Shown in pieces: positions 1 to 11,533 of a stretch of 28,423 bases of DNA. This stretch comes from Botryococcus braunii (lineage: Eukaryota; Chlorophyta; Trebouxiophyceae). The stretch spans positions 8,639 to 37,061 of the forward strand of contig KV908661.1 of NCBI GenBank assembly GCA_002005505.1, in the 5' to 3' direction. How positions within the stretch are numbered: the first letter of the stretch is position 1; the number at the start of each line of letters is the position of its first letter. Position numbers and translations under genes: made by a program. A model generated the notes under the pieces. The model worked only from the letters and a program-made list of their open reading frames with translations. It ran no database searches and was not told where the DNA came from.

Positions 1-398
<398 letters not shown>

Positions 399-477
399 GA
401 TTTGTCAGCAGCAGATGTACCATTCTCAGATCGGAAATCACCAATGATCAACAGCGAGATTAAGCTTACCACACCAC

Positions 478-503
478 GTGATAACATGTGCACATGTTAT
501 CAC
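478..503. repeat. Perfect 26-bp palindrome
   Basis: GTGATAACATGTG followed directly by its exact reverse complement, with no spacer. Both strands read identically across all 26 bases, and the symmetry stops abruptly at each end. Confidence 0.97.
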
Positions 504-560
504 ATTACTTTTATGGGCTCAGTCGTTGACCCTGCTGATTTCAAAAAAGGTTGATTTCAT

Positions 561-580
561 GAGGTTGTCAGCACAACCTC
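561..580. repeat. 8-bp-arm hairpin with 4-base loop
   Basis: Arms GAGGTTGT and ACAACCTC pair perfectly around the loop CAGC. It sits five bases before the larger nested hairpin at 585-632. Confidence 0.9.
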
Positions 581-584
581 GCAC

Positions 585-632
585 CTTCCAATACAGGCAT
601 TGTATTGTACAATACAGTTCCTGTATTGGAAG
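585..632. repeat. Nested 48-bp near-perfect palindrome
   Basis: The outer arms CTTCCAATACAGG (585-597) and CCTGTATTGGAAG (620-632) are exact reverse complements. They enclose a second perfect 16-bp palindrome, TGTATTGTACAATACA (601-616). The only break in symmetry is CAT (598-600) against GTT (617-619). Confidence 0.97.
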
Positions 633-1243
633 TTGCAGGGTTTTGCGAACAACTTTATCAAGCCAAATGCGTGCGATACGGTCATCATGTCCCCAGAAGC
701 TTGCAACATGTTGCGTTGTTTCGCGGCACTTCTTGAACTTTCAAGTATCGGCTGTTGTTACAAGTCATAAACAATATAACGCCAACAGCTGTGGCCGAGA
801 TAACTTTGTGATATTTGAAACGAGCGCAATTGTACTGGTTGCTCCACCCACGTGGGTACAGGAGCTACTTGATCCCTTAGATATTTGCGATTCTCTGTGA
901 ATATGTACATATTTACAGACATAGTGGTAATTATGTTGCTTTCTGCCCTTGGGGAATCAATTAGTTTCCCAAGGACTCCTCCGGCTTAAAAGCAAATTTG
1001 AACAAACGTACGGTCTTTACAGCGAGTGAATGTGCCATATATGTATACCACCGGGGGTTACAACTGCTGATGCTGCTTTATGTTGATTGGGCGCCTTCCT
1101 TGCACGGACATTCTGAGAAATCTTTTCGAAAAGAGTCGCAAGAACTCGTTTCTGCATTCTGTTATACACTTCCACCTTCTAAAAAGTCAAAATGTCCACT
1201 TGGACCTTTTAGTCCACCGTGGTCGACCACTGATCTTATATGT

Positions 1244-1275
1244 AGCTGCGAAGAGACTCAGCTGCGAAGAGACTG
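1244..1275 (+). repeat. 16-bp tandem duplication
   Basis: AGCTGCGAAGAGACT occurs twice back to back with period 16 (1244-1259 and 1260-1275); only the last base of the unit differs (C versus G). It looks like a recent local duplication. Confidence 0.92.
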
Positions 1276-2010
1276 GCCTATAAAGGCATCAAGGACCACA
1301 TGGTGCGTGGCGGCTTAAAACTCCTGAATGGGAAGCTGATAGCTTATGCGTAAATGCATGCCCAAATGCTACTTTTTGCAACAAAATAAATGCGTTGCAC
1401 CCTTGCCACCTGTGCTAGGCTGGCCGATCGCGATTCTGATGCATAGGGCCTTGTTTGCCCATGTATGGGTTGAGAGCTTCTTCGATATAAAACCAAACAG
1501 CAAAATCAGGACCTTCCTAATCAGAGATAACGATACCAGCAGATTGACCAATCGATGGGTCATCTGACATCTGATGATATGCGTGGCATGTCCTGTAACT
1601 ACAATGCACTGAACTGCAGACTCCTCGAGGCAAGCAATACCACAGTACTGTGCATATGCATGTCGTGACAACGCCGTAGCTAGTAACTAGTGTGGCAGTT
1701 CTGCCATGATCGGCCGAATGGCTATATATGCCATATATGACCGTTTGTGCATATGCCTACTGAGGCTCCCTAGATCTTCAACTTGACCTCTACCTGTTCG
1801 ACGTAAACCCCTCGATCGATGCCTGGCTAATATCGAACACGTAGCCACTAGTACTTCTGCATGCAGATTTCTTGCGAAAGATCATGACATAATTTCGTCA
1901 AGGCTACCCTTGAAACTCACAAACGAACACTCTATAGTTTCGCTTTGGTGCAAGAGCCCGTGGGCCATTGGCCAACTCCCGTTTGTTAAGGCAAACAAAC
2001 ACGTATATAT

Positions 2011-2042
2011 ATCATGAAAGACATGCGTATGTCTATCATGAT
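2011..2042. repeat. 14-bp-arm hairpin, loop GCGT
   Basis: ATCATGAAAGACAT (2011-2024) pairs with ATGTCTATCATGAT (2029-2042) with one mismatch around the 4-base loop GCGT. Confidence 0.93.
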
Positions 2043-2359
2043 CATAAAAGTCATCGAGCGACTGTGTACAAACTGTCCTTCTTGGAAACACAGCGTTACG
2101 CACACGTATGAAAAGAGCATCCACACCTAGGTCTGGTCCCCTGCCGGTCGTGCTCTTACAATCACGCGTGCTTGTAAATGACATATACTTATACCTGACC
2201 AGTCCAGGGCCTATATGAAGACTATCAAACTTCTACTTTGCTTAATCATGATCTTGAAGGAAGCTTGAAAGTATAAGCCTCCCTGACGTGCCCAAGAACG
2301 ACCCCAAGATGTGGTGACTCTGTTGTGATTGCCATTCGTACAAACACATGCAACGTAGG

Positions 2360-2377
2360 TACGTACTATAGTACGTA
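2360..2377. repeat. Perfect 18-bp palindrome
   Basis: TACGTACTATAGTACGTA is its own reverse complement. It is embedded in a patch with several extra ACGTA motifs. Confidence 0.95.
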
Positions 2378-3164
2378 AGCACGTAGCAGTTAAATCCATA
2401 CAAGGATCCATCTATCTCTCTGCTGCGATATAGAAACCTATACAGTACCATTAATCATAAGGCAATTAAGCCACTTTGGCTAATCAGCCTGGATTTCCTT
2501 AAGATGATGATCGACCACTACTGTACGGGGTCGTTCTCGACAGCGTCCGTCTCTCTTCCCCCACCTTTGTTCGAAGTGCCAAAATTTTACAAGGAGTTCA
2601 TAAGTATCCCTTTTTTCAAGAGGATACACTCATCCTCCTGAGCCCACGATATAGATATGCAGCTCTGGAGCTCTCCTTGCCCTACAATTACGAACGATCT
2701 ATGTGCATGCCACAGCTGCATGGATGTTGCGAATCCAACAAACCATCTTGTACGCACGCACTCAACGGATGCGTAAAAAACCCTGCACAGAGAATCCATC
2801 AATAGTGTACGTACGTGTAAACATATACGTTTATGGTCTCAATCCGTTTCCAGCATTGGGGCCGCGGGTTAAGCTAGCAAATAAACCCAACGTCACCATT
2901 TCGAAATCATGGCAAACGTCAACGTTGAAAACCGGAGTGGTATCCTCATCAATATGTTTTGTACCAAAACGGGAATTGAAGAGGTGGATCCCCACCATTC
3001 CTGTCTCCTGTCTCAGACAATCTCAGTAAGGCACTCGAACAATGCAGAAGTTGAGATAGCTCTACAGTCTACCTGGAATAGTATTCATAGCTATGTCCCT
3101 ACAGGGACGCGAAGAACATTAGGACTGAACTTCATTACTTGTTCCTAACACAAGGGCATTTTCT

Positions 3165-3245
3165 GGAAGGTCTCGCATCTAAGAGCCAGATAATGCTCAG
3201 CTGTAAGAGACCTTCCCTCTCTCACATGTGAGCACATTAATGTGC
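3165..3245. repeat. Inverted-repeat cluster
   Basis: GGAAGGTCTC (3165-3174) and GAGACCTTCC (3207-3216) form perfect 10-bp arms about 32 bases apart. They are followed at once by two small palindromes, CTCACATGTGAG (3221-3232) and GCACATTAATGTGC (3232-3245). Confidence 0.92.
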
Positions 3246-4091
3246 ATTAAAATCAAGCTTACAATTTCTTACCTGGACGTTCAAAATTGAAAGCCTCACG
3301 GTCGTCTACATTAAAGTATCCCCAGCGTCTTGTTTTCTGGAGACTTCACAGCTCTGCATCAAAGTGTGGCATCGCACATCTTCATCTTCAACTGCACGCA
3401 ATCCCAACGATAGACGTCGCTGCAAACTAGACCGGCGTCTTAAAATTTGTGCACGTGTCTACTGTTATGCCAACCGCAGTTGCAGAAGATTGACATAGCT
3501 GTCGACGCGCGCGCTGCTTTAATGACTAGACTATATGTATATACCCAAAAGACTGCTGCAGCTCACATGTGCACACTCATGTGCTTGAAAACATCTTCGA
3601 ACTTTCGGCTGCAGTATTAAGACATCGCTGTGTTGTGCGCTCCTTCAAGAGGACAAATCGCAAGCCTTTGAAGCACCAGCTTTTGAAGCTTTTGGGGGTC
3701 GAGTTAATTGAAAGCTGGTAACGCGTAGAAGAGCCCTGACATTCCTCTCATACCACGGAAACAACGTCGCTGATGTTCAAAAATCGATTCCTCATCGGGA
3801 ATTGAGCAGAGACCATCCGTCTTTGCCCTCGAGGGAGATGTCACAACACTGCTAGATACCGGTCTGATAAAATAGCTGGCTGAGCCCCCACAATTAGCTT
3901 CCGTAACACTTTTCTGCAGCTTGAGATTGTTGTAGCATATTGTTACGTAGCCCTATACCTACGTGCACTTGCTTGCAAAAGTGCTGAAGACACAATGTTG
4001 TGAGCTTGACCAAAGGAAGGTGCTTTATATTGAGCACCAGGTCCGGAGGTTAAATTCACCGAATTCGCGCACCCATCAGGGCATACATATG
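3246..4091. other. Downstream flank of the minus-strand gene
   Basis: This lies immediately 3' of the stop codon at 4092-4094 on the minus strand, so it should hold the 3' UTR and polyadenylation site. I do not see an unambiguous poly(A) signal and see no coding exon. Confidence 0.5.
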
Positions 4092-5067
4092 CTAATTCTC
4101 AGGAAGGCTACACGACACCGATGCTCCGCTTTTCCCAGGGAAAAAGGCACCAGACGAGGCAGGGGGAGTGGACGGTGCTCGATATCCTACTTGGGGTGCA
4201 CTTTCCTTAACCCACTGCTTTCGCTGCTTTTCCGGCAGCTCCCCACACGGGCTGAAAACCGGGCCGCAGAAATTCTGCAGGCTCTCCTGCTGCAGCGCCG
4301 CCAAAATGCTGTTAATGCTTGACGTGGATACACCTTCCTCCAGGGTGGTACCCGCGCTTACCCTGCCGCTGTGGAAGGGTGACGGGTAGGTGATCGAGCG
4401 CGGCAGCGGCAAGTCGAATCCATGTCCTTTGGTGGCACCAGCGAATGCGCGCTCTGGAGAGGGGTCACAGTAGGGGGGTTGCACGGGGAACGTAGCCGAG
4501 CGGGGTAAGTCGGGATCCCGTCCCTTCCTGGCCGGAAACAGGAGCTCTCCCATTACTGGACGAAGCTTGGTGGATGTCGGCATTCGTTCGTTGAAGATAT
4601 CCGCAGCATATGGCTCGGCCGCTTCGAATTCGGGCTGGTTGGGAGACTCAGCAGTTGCCGCATTCCAGTCGCGGGAAATCTTCGGGTACCGCAGTGAGCG
4701 ACAGGGTGAGGGCTTCTCGAGGTCCCTGTTCATATATCCTGGCGTGCGGACCCCTTTATGCTGGTGCACAGAGTGCACTGTGCGAGGCGTTGTGAAGCGG
4801 CTGTTGACGAACGGTTGCCCCTCTGCCCCGCTGGGTACACTGTCACCAAATGTGATGGAGTGTGGATCGGGGTACAGCCAAGTGTAGTTCCCGGGCTCGT
4901 ACCGTGACTTCTCTGGCTCGTATCGTGACACAGCTGGAAGTTGAAAGTCGGACCTCCGTACGGATTGCGCATCAGGCCAGTAGTCTTTGTCGCCGCTGTT
5001 TCGAATCCTGGACGATGGCACATGTGGCCATGTTGGTCCAGAAATTGCCTTGAAAGGTTGTTCCCGC
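4092..5067 (-). CDS. Terminal exon (C-terminus) of a Ser/Pro/Tyr-rich protein of unknown function
   Basis: The minus strand is open for 324 codons, from a splice acceptor (GCAG just upstream of base 5067) to a stop at 4094-4092. I do not recognise a domain. The sequence is rich in Ser, Pro and Tyr, with short degenerate repeats: SRYEP occurs twice close together near the start, and DPHSITF, LPRSATFP and LPRSITYP are related RSxT-aromatic motifs. It reads like an intrinsically disordered tail. The acceptor leaves one base (G), which completes the AG left by the preceding exon to give Arg, so the frame across the 538-bp intron is consistent. The region just upstream on the minus strand is GAT/GGT-rich rather than pyrimidine-rich, so the acceptor is not a textbook one. 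A downstream GTG or an internal start is possible but less likely. Confidence 0.82.
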
Positions 5068-5529
5068 CTGCATCATCACCATCACCACCAACATCATCAT
5101 CATCATCAGCAGCAGCAGCAGCCGCCCACCCATCCAGCAATTGGCTGGGTCGCAAAGTTCAAATCGTCGTAAACTCCGTGGGACAAAGCAGTGGCCAGCA
5201 GCCACGAGGGTGAGCGGGGGCGAATGTGGGGGGGGGGGGCAGCGCTAGTGGTTTTGTCGCAGGGGGAAGTTGGGGTTCGACGTGGGATCGCTACATGTAC
5301 AGGAGCTCCATGGCGTCCTGGATGAGATAAACAACCTTGAACTTCCTGAATAAAATGGTAGGCCCTACCTATCCGGGTGTTGAATGCGCAAACATATATT
5401 AGCGAGCAGCTTTTGTTCCTTTCACAAAAATGGTACCTAGCCTCGCGGGGAGCCACTACAAACTGTAGTAGGCTATGATGCGTTCAAATGAATTAAGAAG
5501 TGTCGAAAAGAACTTTCAGTTATGCGTAC
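5068..5529 (-). other. Inferred intron with ATC/AGC triplet repeats
   Basis: On the minus strand it starts at GTACGC after the AAAG of the upstream exon and ends at GATGATGCAG. On the plus strand an imperfect CAT/CAG triplet patch occupies about 5070-5125, and a run of ten G lies near 5229-5238. Out-of-frame poly-Asp/poly-Ala open segments across the triplets are repeat artefacts. Confidence 0.6.
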
Positions 5530-5784
5530 CTTTCCAATTTGAAGCTAAGGCTTCTGCTATGAAGCTGCGAGGGGTCAGGTCTAGAAGGGCTCGGCCGGCA
5601 GGAATAGTACGAAGCATCGAGCGATGCCCGGCTAAGTTGAACGTTCCTGTCTGGCTCGTCAAACTTTTTCCAAGGCGTGCGTTGCTGCTCAGCCTGCATT
5701 GATGCTGAAAGACGGTGAGGGCTCGTCATGCTGCTGACACTCGCAAGCTGTGGCTCCTCATCCAGGAATGTTGGGTCTTGGTAT
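5530..5784 (-). CDS. Internal exon, Ser-rich segment of the same minus-strand gene
   Basis: This is a 255-base exon on the minus strand, bounded by CTGCATGCAG (acceptor) and GAAAG|GTACGC (donor). It begins with one base completing a codon and ends with two, which matches both neighbours. The product begins YQDPTFLDEEPQLAS and ends SRSLSFKLER. It is acidic at first, then Ser/Arg-rich, with no recognised domain. The internal reading frame is fully open and reads as ordinary protein, unlike the opposite strand. Confidence 0.78.
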
Positions 5785-6534
<750 letters not shown>

Positions 6535-7244
6535 CTGGCAAAAGGGGTTGGAAGCTGGGGAAATCGATCCAGCTTTGTCGACGGTTGGAAAAACCATACA
6601 GGGGAAGTTGGCTCCTCGGGGTCTCGGGCCATGCTCCCGCGGCCTTCTTTTTTTGCCATATCTGTGCGGCATTGCAAGTTATTATAGGACAACCCATCGT
6701 CGTGCACTGAAGTCCTCTTGCATGTTTGAGGCCTGCGGCGCAAGCTCGAATCCAGATCAGGCACCTCAGGAAGAGCCTTCAGGTATCCCCCGCCACGGCC
6801 ACCCTCATTCCTGTGGCTGTTGCTCTTATCATCACTACTAGACGTATAAGCTTCCCTTGGGATAGCATAGTGGTGAAGCATTCCCGGAACAGGCAGTTGA
6901 CCCAGCTTGAAGTCCAACAGTCTGCTGATGTCATCGCTGGAACTCGTCTCTGTAGTGTCACACCGTGACCGCTCCCCCACACTCAACAGACCCAGGACCG
7001 GGGACGGATTGCGGCTGGATGATTGGGCAAAGGGAAATGATATAGATTCTGACGCAGCCTCACGATCGTCTGCGGCTTCCCGGCGGCTCATCGCTTTGTC
7101 ATTGTACAACTGAGTTTGGGATTGCCCTTCGCATGCTCTGGCTGTGCTGTTCTCCTCCTGAAGCAGCTCTGCAATGCCCAACATGTCCGGATGGTGTGGA
7201 GCGGCCATGATGAGTGCCTTCCCTGCTTGCAATGGAGTGAGAAC
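6535..7244 (-). CDS. Large internal exon of the minus-strand gene
   Basis: This 710-base exon runs from an acceptor (ACGCAG upstream of 7244) to a donor CCAG|GTTTGAG, starting at phase 0 and ending with two bases. The start reads VLTPLQAGKALIMAAP, then HHPDMLGIAELLQEEN, a helical-looking segment. The rest is Ser/Asp/Arg-rich (SSSDDISRLLDFKLGQ is one patch) and looks disordered. An in-frame stop just upstream of the acceptor shows the coding segment does not extend further without splicing. An alternative is translation initiation at the ATG at 7208-7206, which has a favourable A at -3 and G at +4; this would make it the first coding exon. The 'LTPxQA...PDxLxIxxLL' pattern loosely recalls C-terminal helices of some algal or plant transcription factors; I cannot confirm this. 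Confidence 0.8.
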
Positions 7245-7539
7245 CTGCGTCCGTCAGAGCCCATCAGTATGTAGTCCATGGCCACCGAGACCATAAGTGA
7301 GCTACAGCTGCAATACGTCACATGAACCTCAACGCCCTACCTCTCACCCTGCCCCCTCTCTACACTCCCCTGGCCCTGGCCCTCTCTAACTCTCCCCCAC
7401 CTCTCTTTTAGTTTCTCAACTACTACACCTCTCTCTCCTTTCCCACTTATCATTTTAGCTCACTCTGTCGCGGACACATATACAACATAATTTTATCTCC
7501 ACCCGACCATATCCCGCCACCGCCCCATCCCACCCTTCT

Positions 7540-7763
<224 letters not shown>

Positions 7764-8352
7764 ATGCTATATACGCACAGGTCTGTGATCATTGTTAGTA
7801 ACTGGAACCGGTGAAATTGATGTGGCGGTTAAAGGGATCTGTCTTTCAACCGCAGGTAGCTCGTCTACCGGGCCTTGGAGGCGAACCTGCTCGACTAGGA
7901 AGTATTAGGCCTCAGGTCTTGGGGTTTACATGAAATTTTTTTGAAACCATTTGGAAGGTTGGAAAAGGACGTTAAAGAAAAGGTCTCGAAGTTTGCCTTA
8001 TTCGGCACCTTGATGTCTGATACATATTTAGAACGGAGATGAGGAACACAGATGGCACCTTAACAGTTCCAAATGTGCTTTACCGTTTTGTTTTGAACAA
8101 CTGTTGGGCCCACCTGACGCAATATTCTGTTGTTAAAGGAACAAAGGCGACGATTTTGGTGATATATGCTGCACGTCCATCCAAGGTCAGGGACTTTTGG
8201 AGCGGCGGGCCTTTCATCCTACGCAGCAGCAGGTGGTTAGCTAGATGAAGTCGACTCCTGTGGTGGATTTTTTACATGACCAGTGAACAAGTAACTCTCA
8301 TCTACTTCGAACAAGTGACTCTCATCTACACCAAAAACGAGACCACACACGC

Positions 8353-8354
<2 letters not shown>

Positions 8355-8438
<84 letters not shown>
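8355..8438. repeat. (CA)n microsatellite
   Basis: About 42 uninterrupted CA units, ending in a GCCCGAGCGCGCCC patch. Confidence 0.98.
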
Positions 8439-8440
<2 letters not shown>

Positions 8441-8654
8441 CCGAGCGCGCCCAGCATGCAACTTGATGACTTAATAAAAGCCTTAATGGGACTTTGCAAT
8501 GTGATGCTATGTAGATCGAATTATTGCGGACAAAAAGCCAAAGTAGCACGGAATCACACAGTAAAGACAGCGGAACGTGGGTCCATAATTTGGAATATAG
8601 CGCAGCGTCAATAAAGCATGGCTTCACGCAATCAAAAAAAGGGGAGCGTCACAC

Positions 8655-8765
8655 CTCCAACGTTGATGCTGAAAAGTCGTCCCTGAAGTCTGACGTTGAT
8701 TGGAGGTATGTTGATCTTCTGCAAAGCACCTCCTTGACTTGTTCTTTTGACAGCCCTAATCGCGC
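8655..8765 (-). CDS. Probable small exon of the minus-strand gene
   Basis: A 37-codon segment on the minus strand lies between an acceptor (TTTGGGACAG, just upstream of 8765) and a donor (TTGGAG|GTGTGA). Both ends are at phase 0, so it fits between the phase-0 exons at 10755-10534 and 7244-6535 without breaking the frame. The product starts [20 protein letters not shown] and ends [11 protein letters not shown], charged and probably helical. Joined to the next exon it would place an LSKEQ helix just ahead of the LTPLQA helix, which reads naturally. Short exons are easy to over-call, hence moderate confidence. Confidence 0.5.
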
Positions 8766-8963
8766 CTGTCCCAAACTCCAATAATTCTCAAGCAAGAAAA
8801 GAAGTCCCGCTATGTGCATGCATGGATCAGCCGACACACTATACATTTGAAGCTCCCATCTTTATCGAACAAAAGGGATACACAGTTGTTTGTACAACAG
8901 CTGCCCATTGCAGTGTATCATCAACATAGGCGTTGGCTAAAACTGCCCCGCGCCCGTGCGCGC

Positions 8964-9040
<77 letters not shown>

Positions 9041-9105
9041 TGTGTGTGTGCGCGCGTGCGCGCGTGCGTGTGCACGTGAATGCGTGCGTGTGGGTGTGTG
9101 TGTGT

Positions 9106-9143
<38 letters not shown>

Positions 9144-9158
9144 ATGTGTGTGTGTGTG

Positions 9159-9202
<44 letters not shown>

Positions 9203-10533
9203 AGTGAATGTGTGTGCGCAAGCACACTAATGTACACTTCCAGATACACCTTACTAAGGGGCCATTTACCAGTATGGGTTGCCAATCTTTGCGCAAAGCC
9301 TGCCGTGCCATGTGTAGCTTGGGGTTCCAAGCGGCCATGCAGCAGTCCAGCGCTGCGATTTCCCGAATAAGGCCCTGCACCACACAAGCATGCTGCTTTA
9401 TATTTATTATTACAATAATAGAATGAGTTACTTCTAGAGACCGGTTGGACTTCGATATGAACTTCAGCGCTTGACAATATATTCAGGGATAGCTCACAAC
9501 GCTAGGCCCTTTTTTGGCAAATACGAACAGAAAAACACCAGCTGCAGTAGCAGCAGCAGCAACAACAGCAACAACAACATCCCTTGCAAGTGATACAACC
9601 ATATGGGAAGAAAAGGTCAACGTCTGTTCCCCTGACACTTGAAAATCAAAGAACCGTGAGTGTACATCCTGATGCAACAAAGTCAGTTCTTTATAAAATA
9701 GTGAATGCAGGTGCACCACAAAACTGCATTGCGTTAACGGGTTTGATTGACTCAAATCAAGTTCTTCTCTCATATTCACATTAGCGGAACTCTGACAAAT
9801 CATTTTTTTCCCACACATATGCTGTGGTAAGGTCAACTTCCTTATGAACATCGGTGGCACTGGCACGACTTCTTTCCTGATATGAGTGCTGTGCAACAAT
9901 GTACAGGGAATATCAGCCTGCATTATCCGGCCATGTGTTCTTAATTCTTCGCTATGTTCCTGGCCAGACTGAAGGATGCAAAGTCACCTGGAGGACTGAG
10001 GAACTGTTTCTGTCGTCACCCTTCTCTACCTGGTCAATAACCTTTTTGAGGTTACTCAAATACGCCTGCACCAAACATACAATGCTGCTCAAGAACAATT
10101 TTGTAGTCTATACTTCTGCAAGGGGTTGGGTTCACAGTGACACTATCAAGTTGTGGAAAGAATGGGGCCTTTATATTCATAGCTATATGCATATATGTTC
10201 TGTATAGGTGTTCTCATATGGATATATGTTCTGTTATAAACACAGCTGTTTCATATAGACAGAACATAGATTCTGATGTGACTTTGCAAAGAATAGAGTG
10301 AATCTTCAATTTCCTTCCTAAGTTATTGGATCAAGGTAAGATGCTGAAGTTGCAGGGAATGCCTTTCTCTACAGTTCTTGAGAGGCACTTCAAGAAGTTC
10401 CAGAGGCATCGGCATTTGCAGCCAAGTGTACGAGTAGGCATCTCAGTGAAAAGGCTTTTACATCCTCCAGAAGTTAAGTTGGGAATGCTTCGGAACGGTC
10501 CAGCATGGGCAGCAGAAGGGAAGTCGTGTTAAC
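8766..10533 (-). other. Inferred intron or inter-exon region with a TG array
   Basis: A TG array with CG-rich interruptions occupies about 8967-9199. An interrupted CAG/CAA patch lies near 9540-9580. Open frames around 9483-9923 (both strands) lack splice support or convincing composition. Near 10185-10275 the decamer TATGTTCTGT recurs and has an inverted copy. Nothing else is interpretable. Confidence 0.45.
8967..9199. repeat. (TG)n microsatellite with CG-rich interruption
   Basis: About 80 bases of TG, a GCGCGTGCGCGCG-type patch near 9050-9080, then TG again to about 9199, with CG steps at both ends. Alternating purine-pyrimidine sequence throughout makes it prone to Z-DNA. Confidence 0.97.
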
Positions 10534-10755
10534 CTCTTGTAAGGCCCCAAATCGGGCTTCTGTGAAGTCGCGCAAATCGTGTGCCAGCAGCCGTTGATGT
10601 CGATTTTCTAGCAGGACAAGGTTTAGGCGGCACGAAGAAGAAATATCAATGAATTCAAAGCCAGCAACAGGCCAGAATTCTCTGTAGCTCTCGCTCACTT
10701 CTGAATTATCCTTGCGGGCCACGCAACGTGCTGAGTCTTGACTGTCGACTCCCCT
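10534..10755 (-). CDS. Probable internal exon of the minus-strand gene
   Basis: A 222-base segment (74 codons, phase 0 at both ends) runs on the minus strand from GCGGTGCAG to the donor CAAGAG|GTTAAC. The product contains NSEVSESYREFWPVAGFEF, then a Leu/His/Arg-rich helical stretch with LLENRHQRLLAHDL, ending FTEARFGALQE. No domain is recognised. The phases allow direct joining to 8765-8655 or to 7244-6535. The composition is protein-like; the opposite strand has only a short poor open frame. It could instead belong to a separate gene. Confidence 0.55.
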
Positions 10756-11283
10756 CTGCACCGCGTTTCAAATCACGTAGCACACGAATCAGAATCCCAC
10801 GACAACCGATTGAAAGATTGACGGAAATCCATACGACAATGTAGTCATGTACATTCCTTGACAACATTACGCTTTCTTGACAACGCCCTGGCTCAATCCT
10901 GTGTCTTTTTATGCGACACTCGCTTTCAACAACTTTTGAAGATGGACGGACAAATTAAAATTTCTACTAAGATTACTTTTTGACCTGCGTGTCTCTTTTT
11001 ACGTGGATTTTGGCGTTGGAATGTACGTGATTTGATTTCGTGGCCATTTCGTGCTTGCCGCTAGATGTTTGTAAAGCAAGCTAAGGTGAGCCTCAGGGTC
11101 ATTCGTAAGAATAAACCCCAAAGAATAACTGTGATCCATTGTTATTGCTGATACTGTCTCCCGGAATTTCCTCTGGTTATGCAGTAGTAGGATTGTTTTG
11201 CCGCATGGCGTTCCTGTCATCCAATTCTTTGCAGCACTAGCAATCACTCACTGCCATCTTAGAATCAGATAATGTACTGTTAC
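10756..11283 (-). other. Region between candidate exons, with one coding-like open frame
   Basis: On the minus strand 11247-10999 is open for about 82 codons and includes MDHSYSLGFILTNDPEAH, which reads like protein. Its frame does not connect to the 11533-11284 segment through any good splice pair I can find, and a stop separates them. It may be a decayed paralogue or a transposon-derived fragment. No other feature is seen. Confidence 0.35.
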
Positions 11284-11533
11284 CTTTAAGGCCTGTTGCA
11301 ACCGTGATAAGGGTGACGCATTCAGTCGAGTATTTGACAACGAGGGCAGGCCGGATCGGCGGAGAGCTGAAAGTCTTGTTACACAAACGTCCAGGATTGG
11401 TAATGCAGCGAATCCTTGTGAGAACATCGTACTGTGGATAGACGGCGCAGAGCAAACGTTGAAACGTTTGTGCCGTGACAGTCCACACAGGTCCAGCCCT
11501 TGCAAAACTAGCATGTTTACTAGATGCACGGGC
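11284..11533 (-). CDS. Candidate exon, frame unresolved
   Basis: The minus strand has an acceptor-like GGGCTCGCAG ahead of 11533 and a strong donor TTAAAG|GTAACA ending at 11284. Two of the three frames are open throughout. One begins ARASSKHASFARAGPVWT and ends with an extra base. The other begins PVHLVNMLVLQGLDLCG and ends at phase 0, so it could join directly to the phase-0 exon at 10755. Phase favours the second frame and composition does not decide. Function unknown. Confidence 0.35.

Larger units (their letters stand above)
399..1330. other. Non-coding stretch dense in palindromes and short hairpins
   Basis: I see no supported exon here. The 140-codon open frame at 478-900 has no recognisable composition and runs through several palindromes. 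What stands out is a series of inverted repeats: 478-503, 561-580, 585-632, 846-857, 900-913, about 947-974, 1121-1134 and 1219-1230, followed by a 16-bp direct duplication at 1244-1275. The most striking are listed separately. Confidence 0.8.
1331..3160. other. Intergenic stretch without supported genes
   Basis: Small open frames occur on both strands, but none shows convincing amino-acid composition or paired splice sites. Two inverted repeats are present: 2011-2042 (14-bp arms, one mismatch, 4-base loop) and 2360-2377 (perfect 18-bp palindrome TACGTACTATAGTACGTA). I see nothing else interpretable. Confidence 0.65.

Noticed and set aside
478..900. 140-codon plus-strand open frame
   Set aside because: It starts inside a perfect palindrome, crosses several hairpins, shows no recognisable composition and has no splice or homology support.
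7125..7244. Possible ankyrin repeat in ALIMAAPHHPDMLGIAELLQ
   Set aside because: The spacing needs an insertion relative to the ankyrin consensus and no second repeat follows; a single degenerate match is not enough.
9483..9923. 146-codon minus-strand frame and the overlapping plus-strand frame at 9584-9784
   Set aside because: Both are open over the same bases, neither has a clear domain or paired splice sites, and part of the minus frame comes from the CAG/CAA repeat.
10999..11247. 82-codon minus-strand frame with protein-like composition
   Set aside because: No acceptor/donor pair connects it in frame to either neighbouring candidate exon, so it is described as a possible fragment, not called as an exon.
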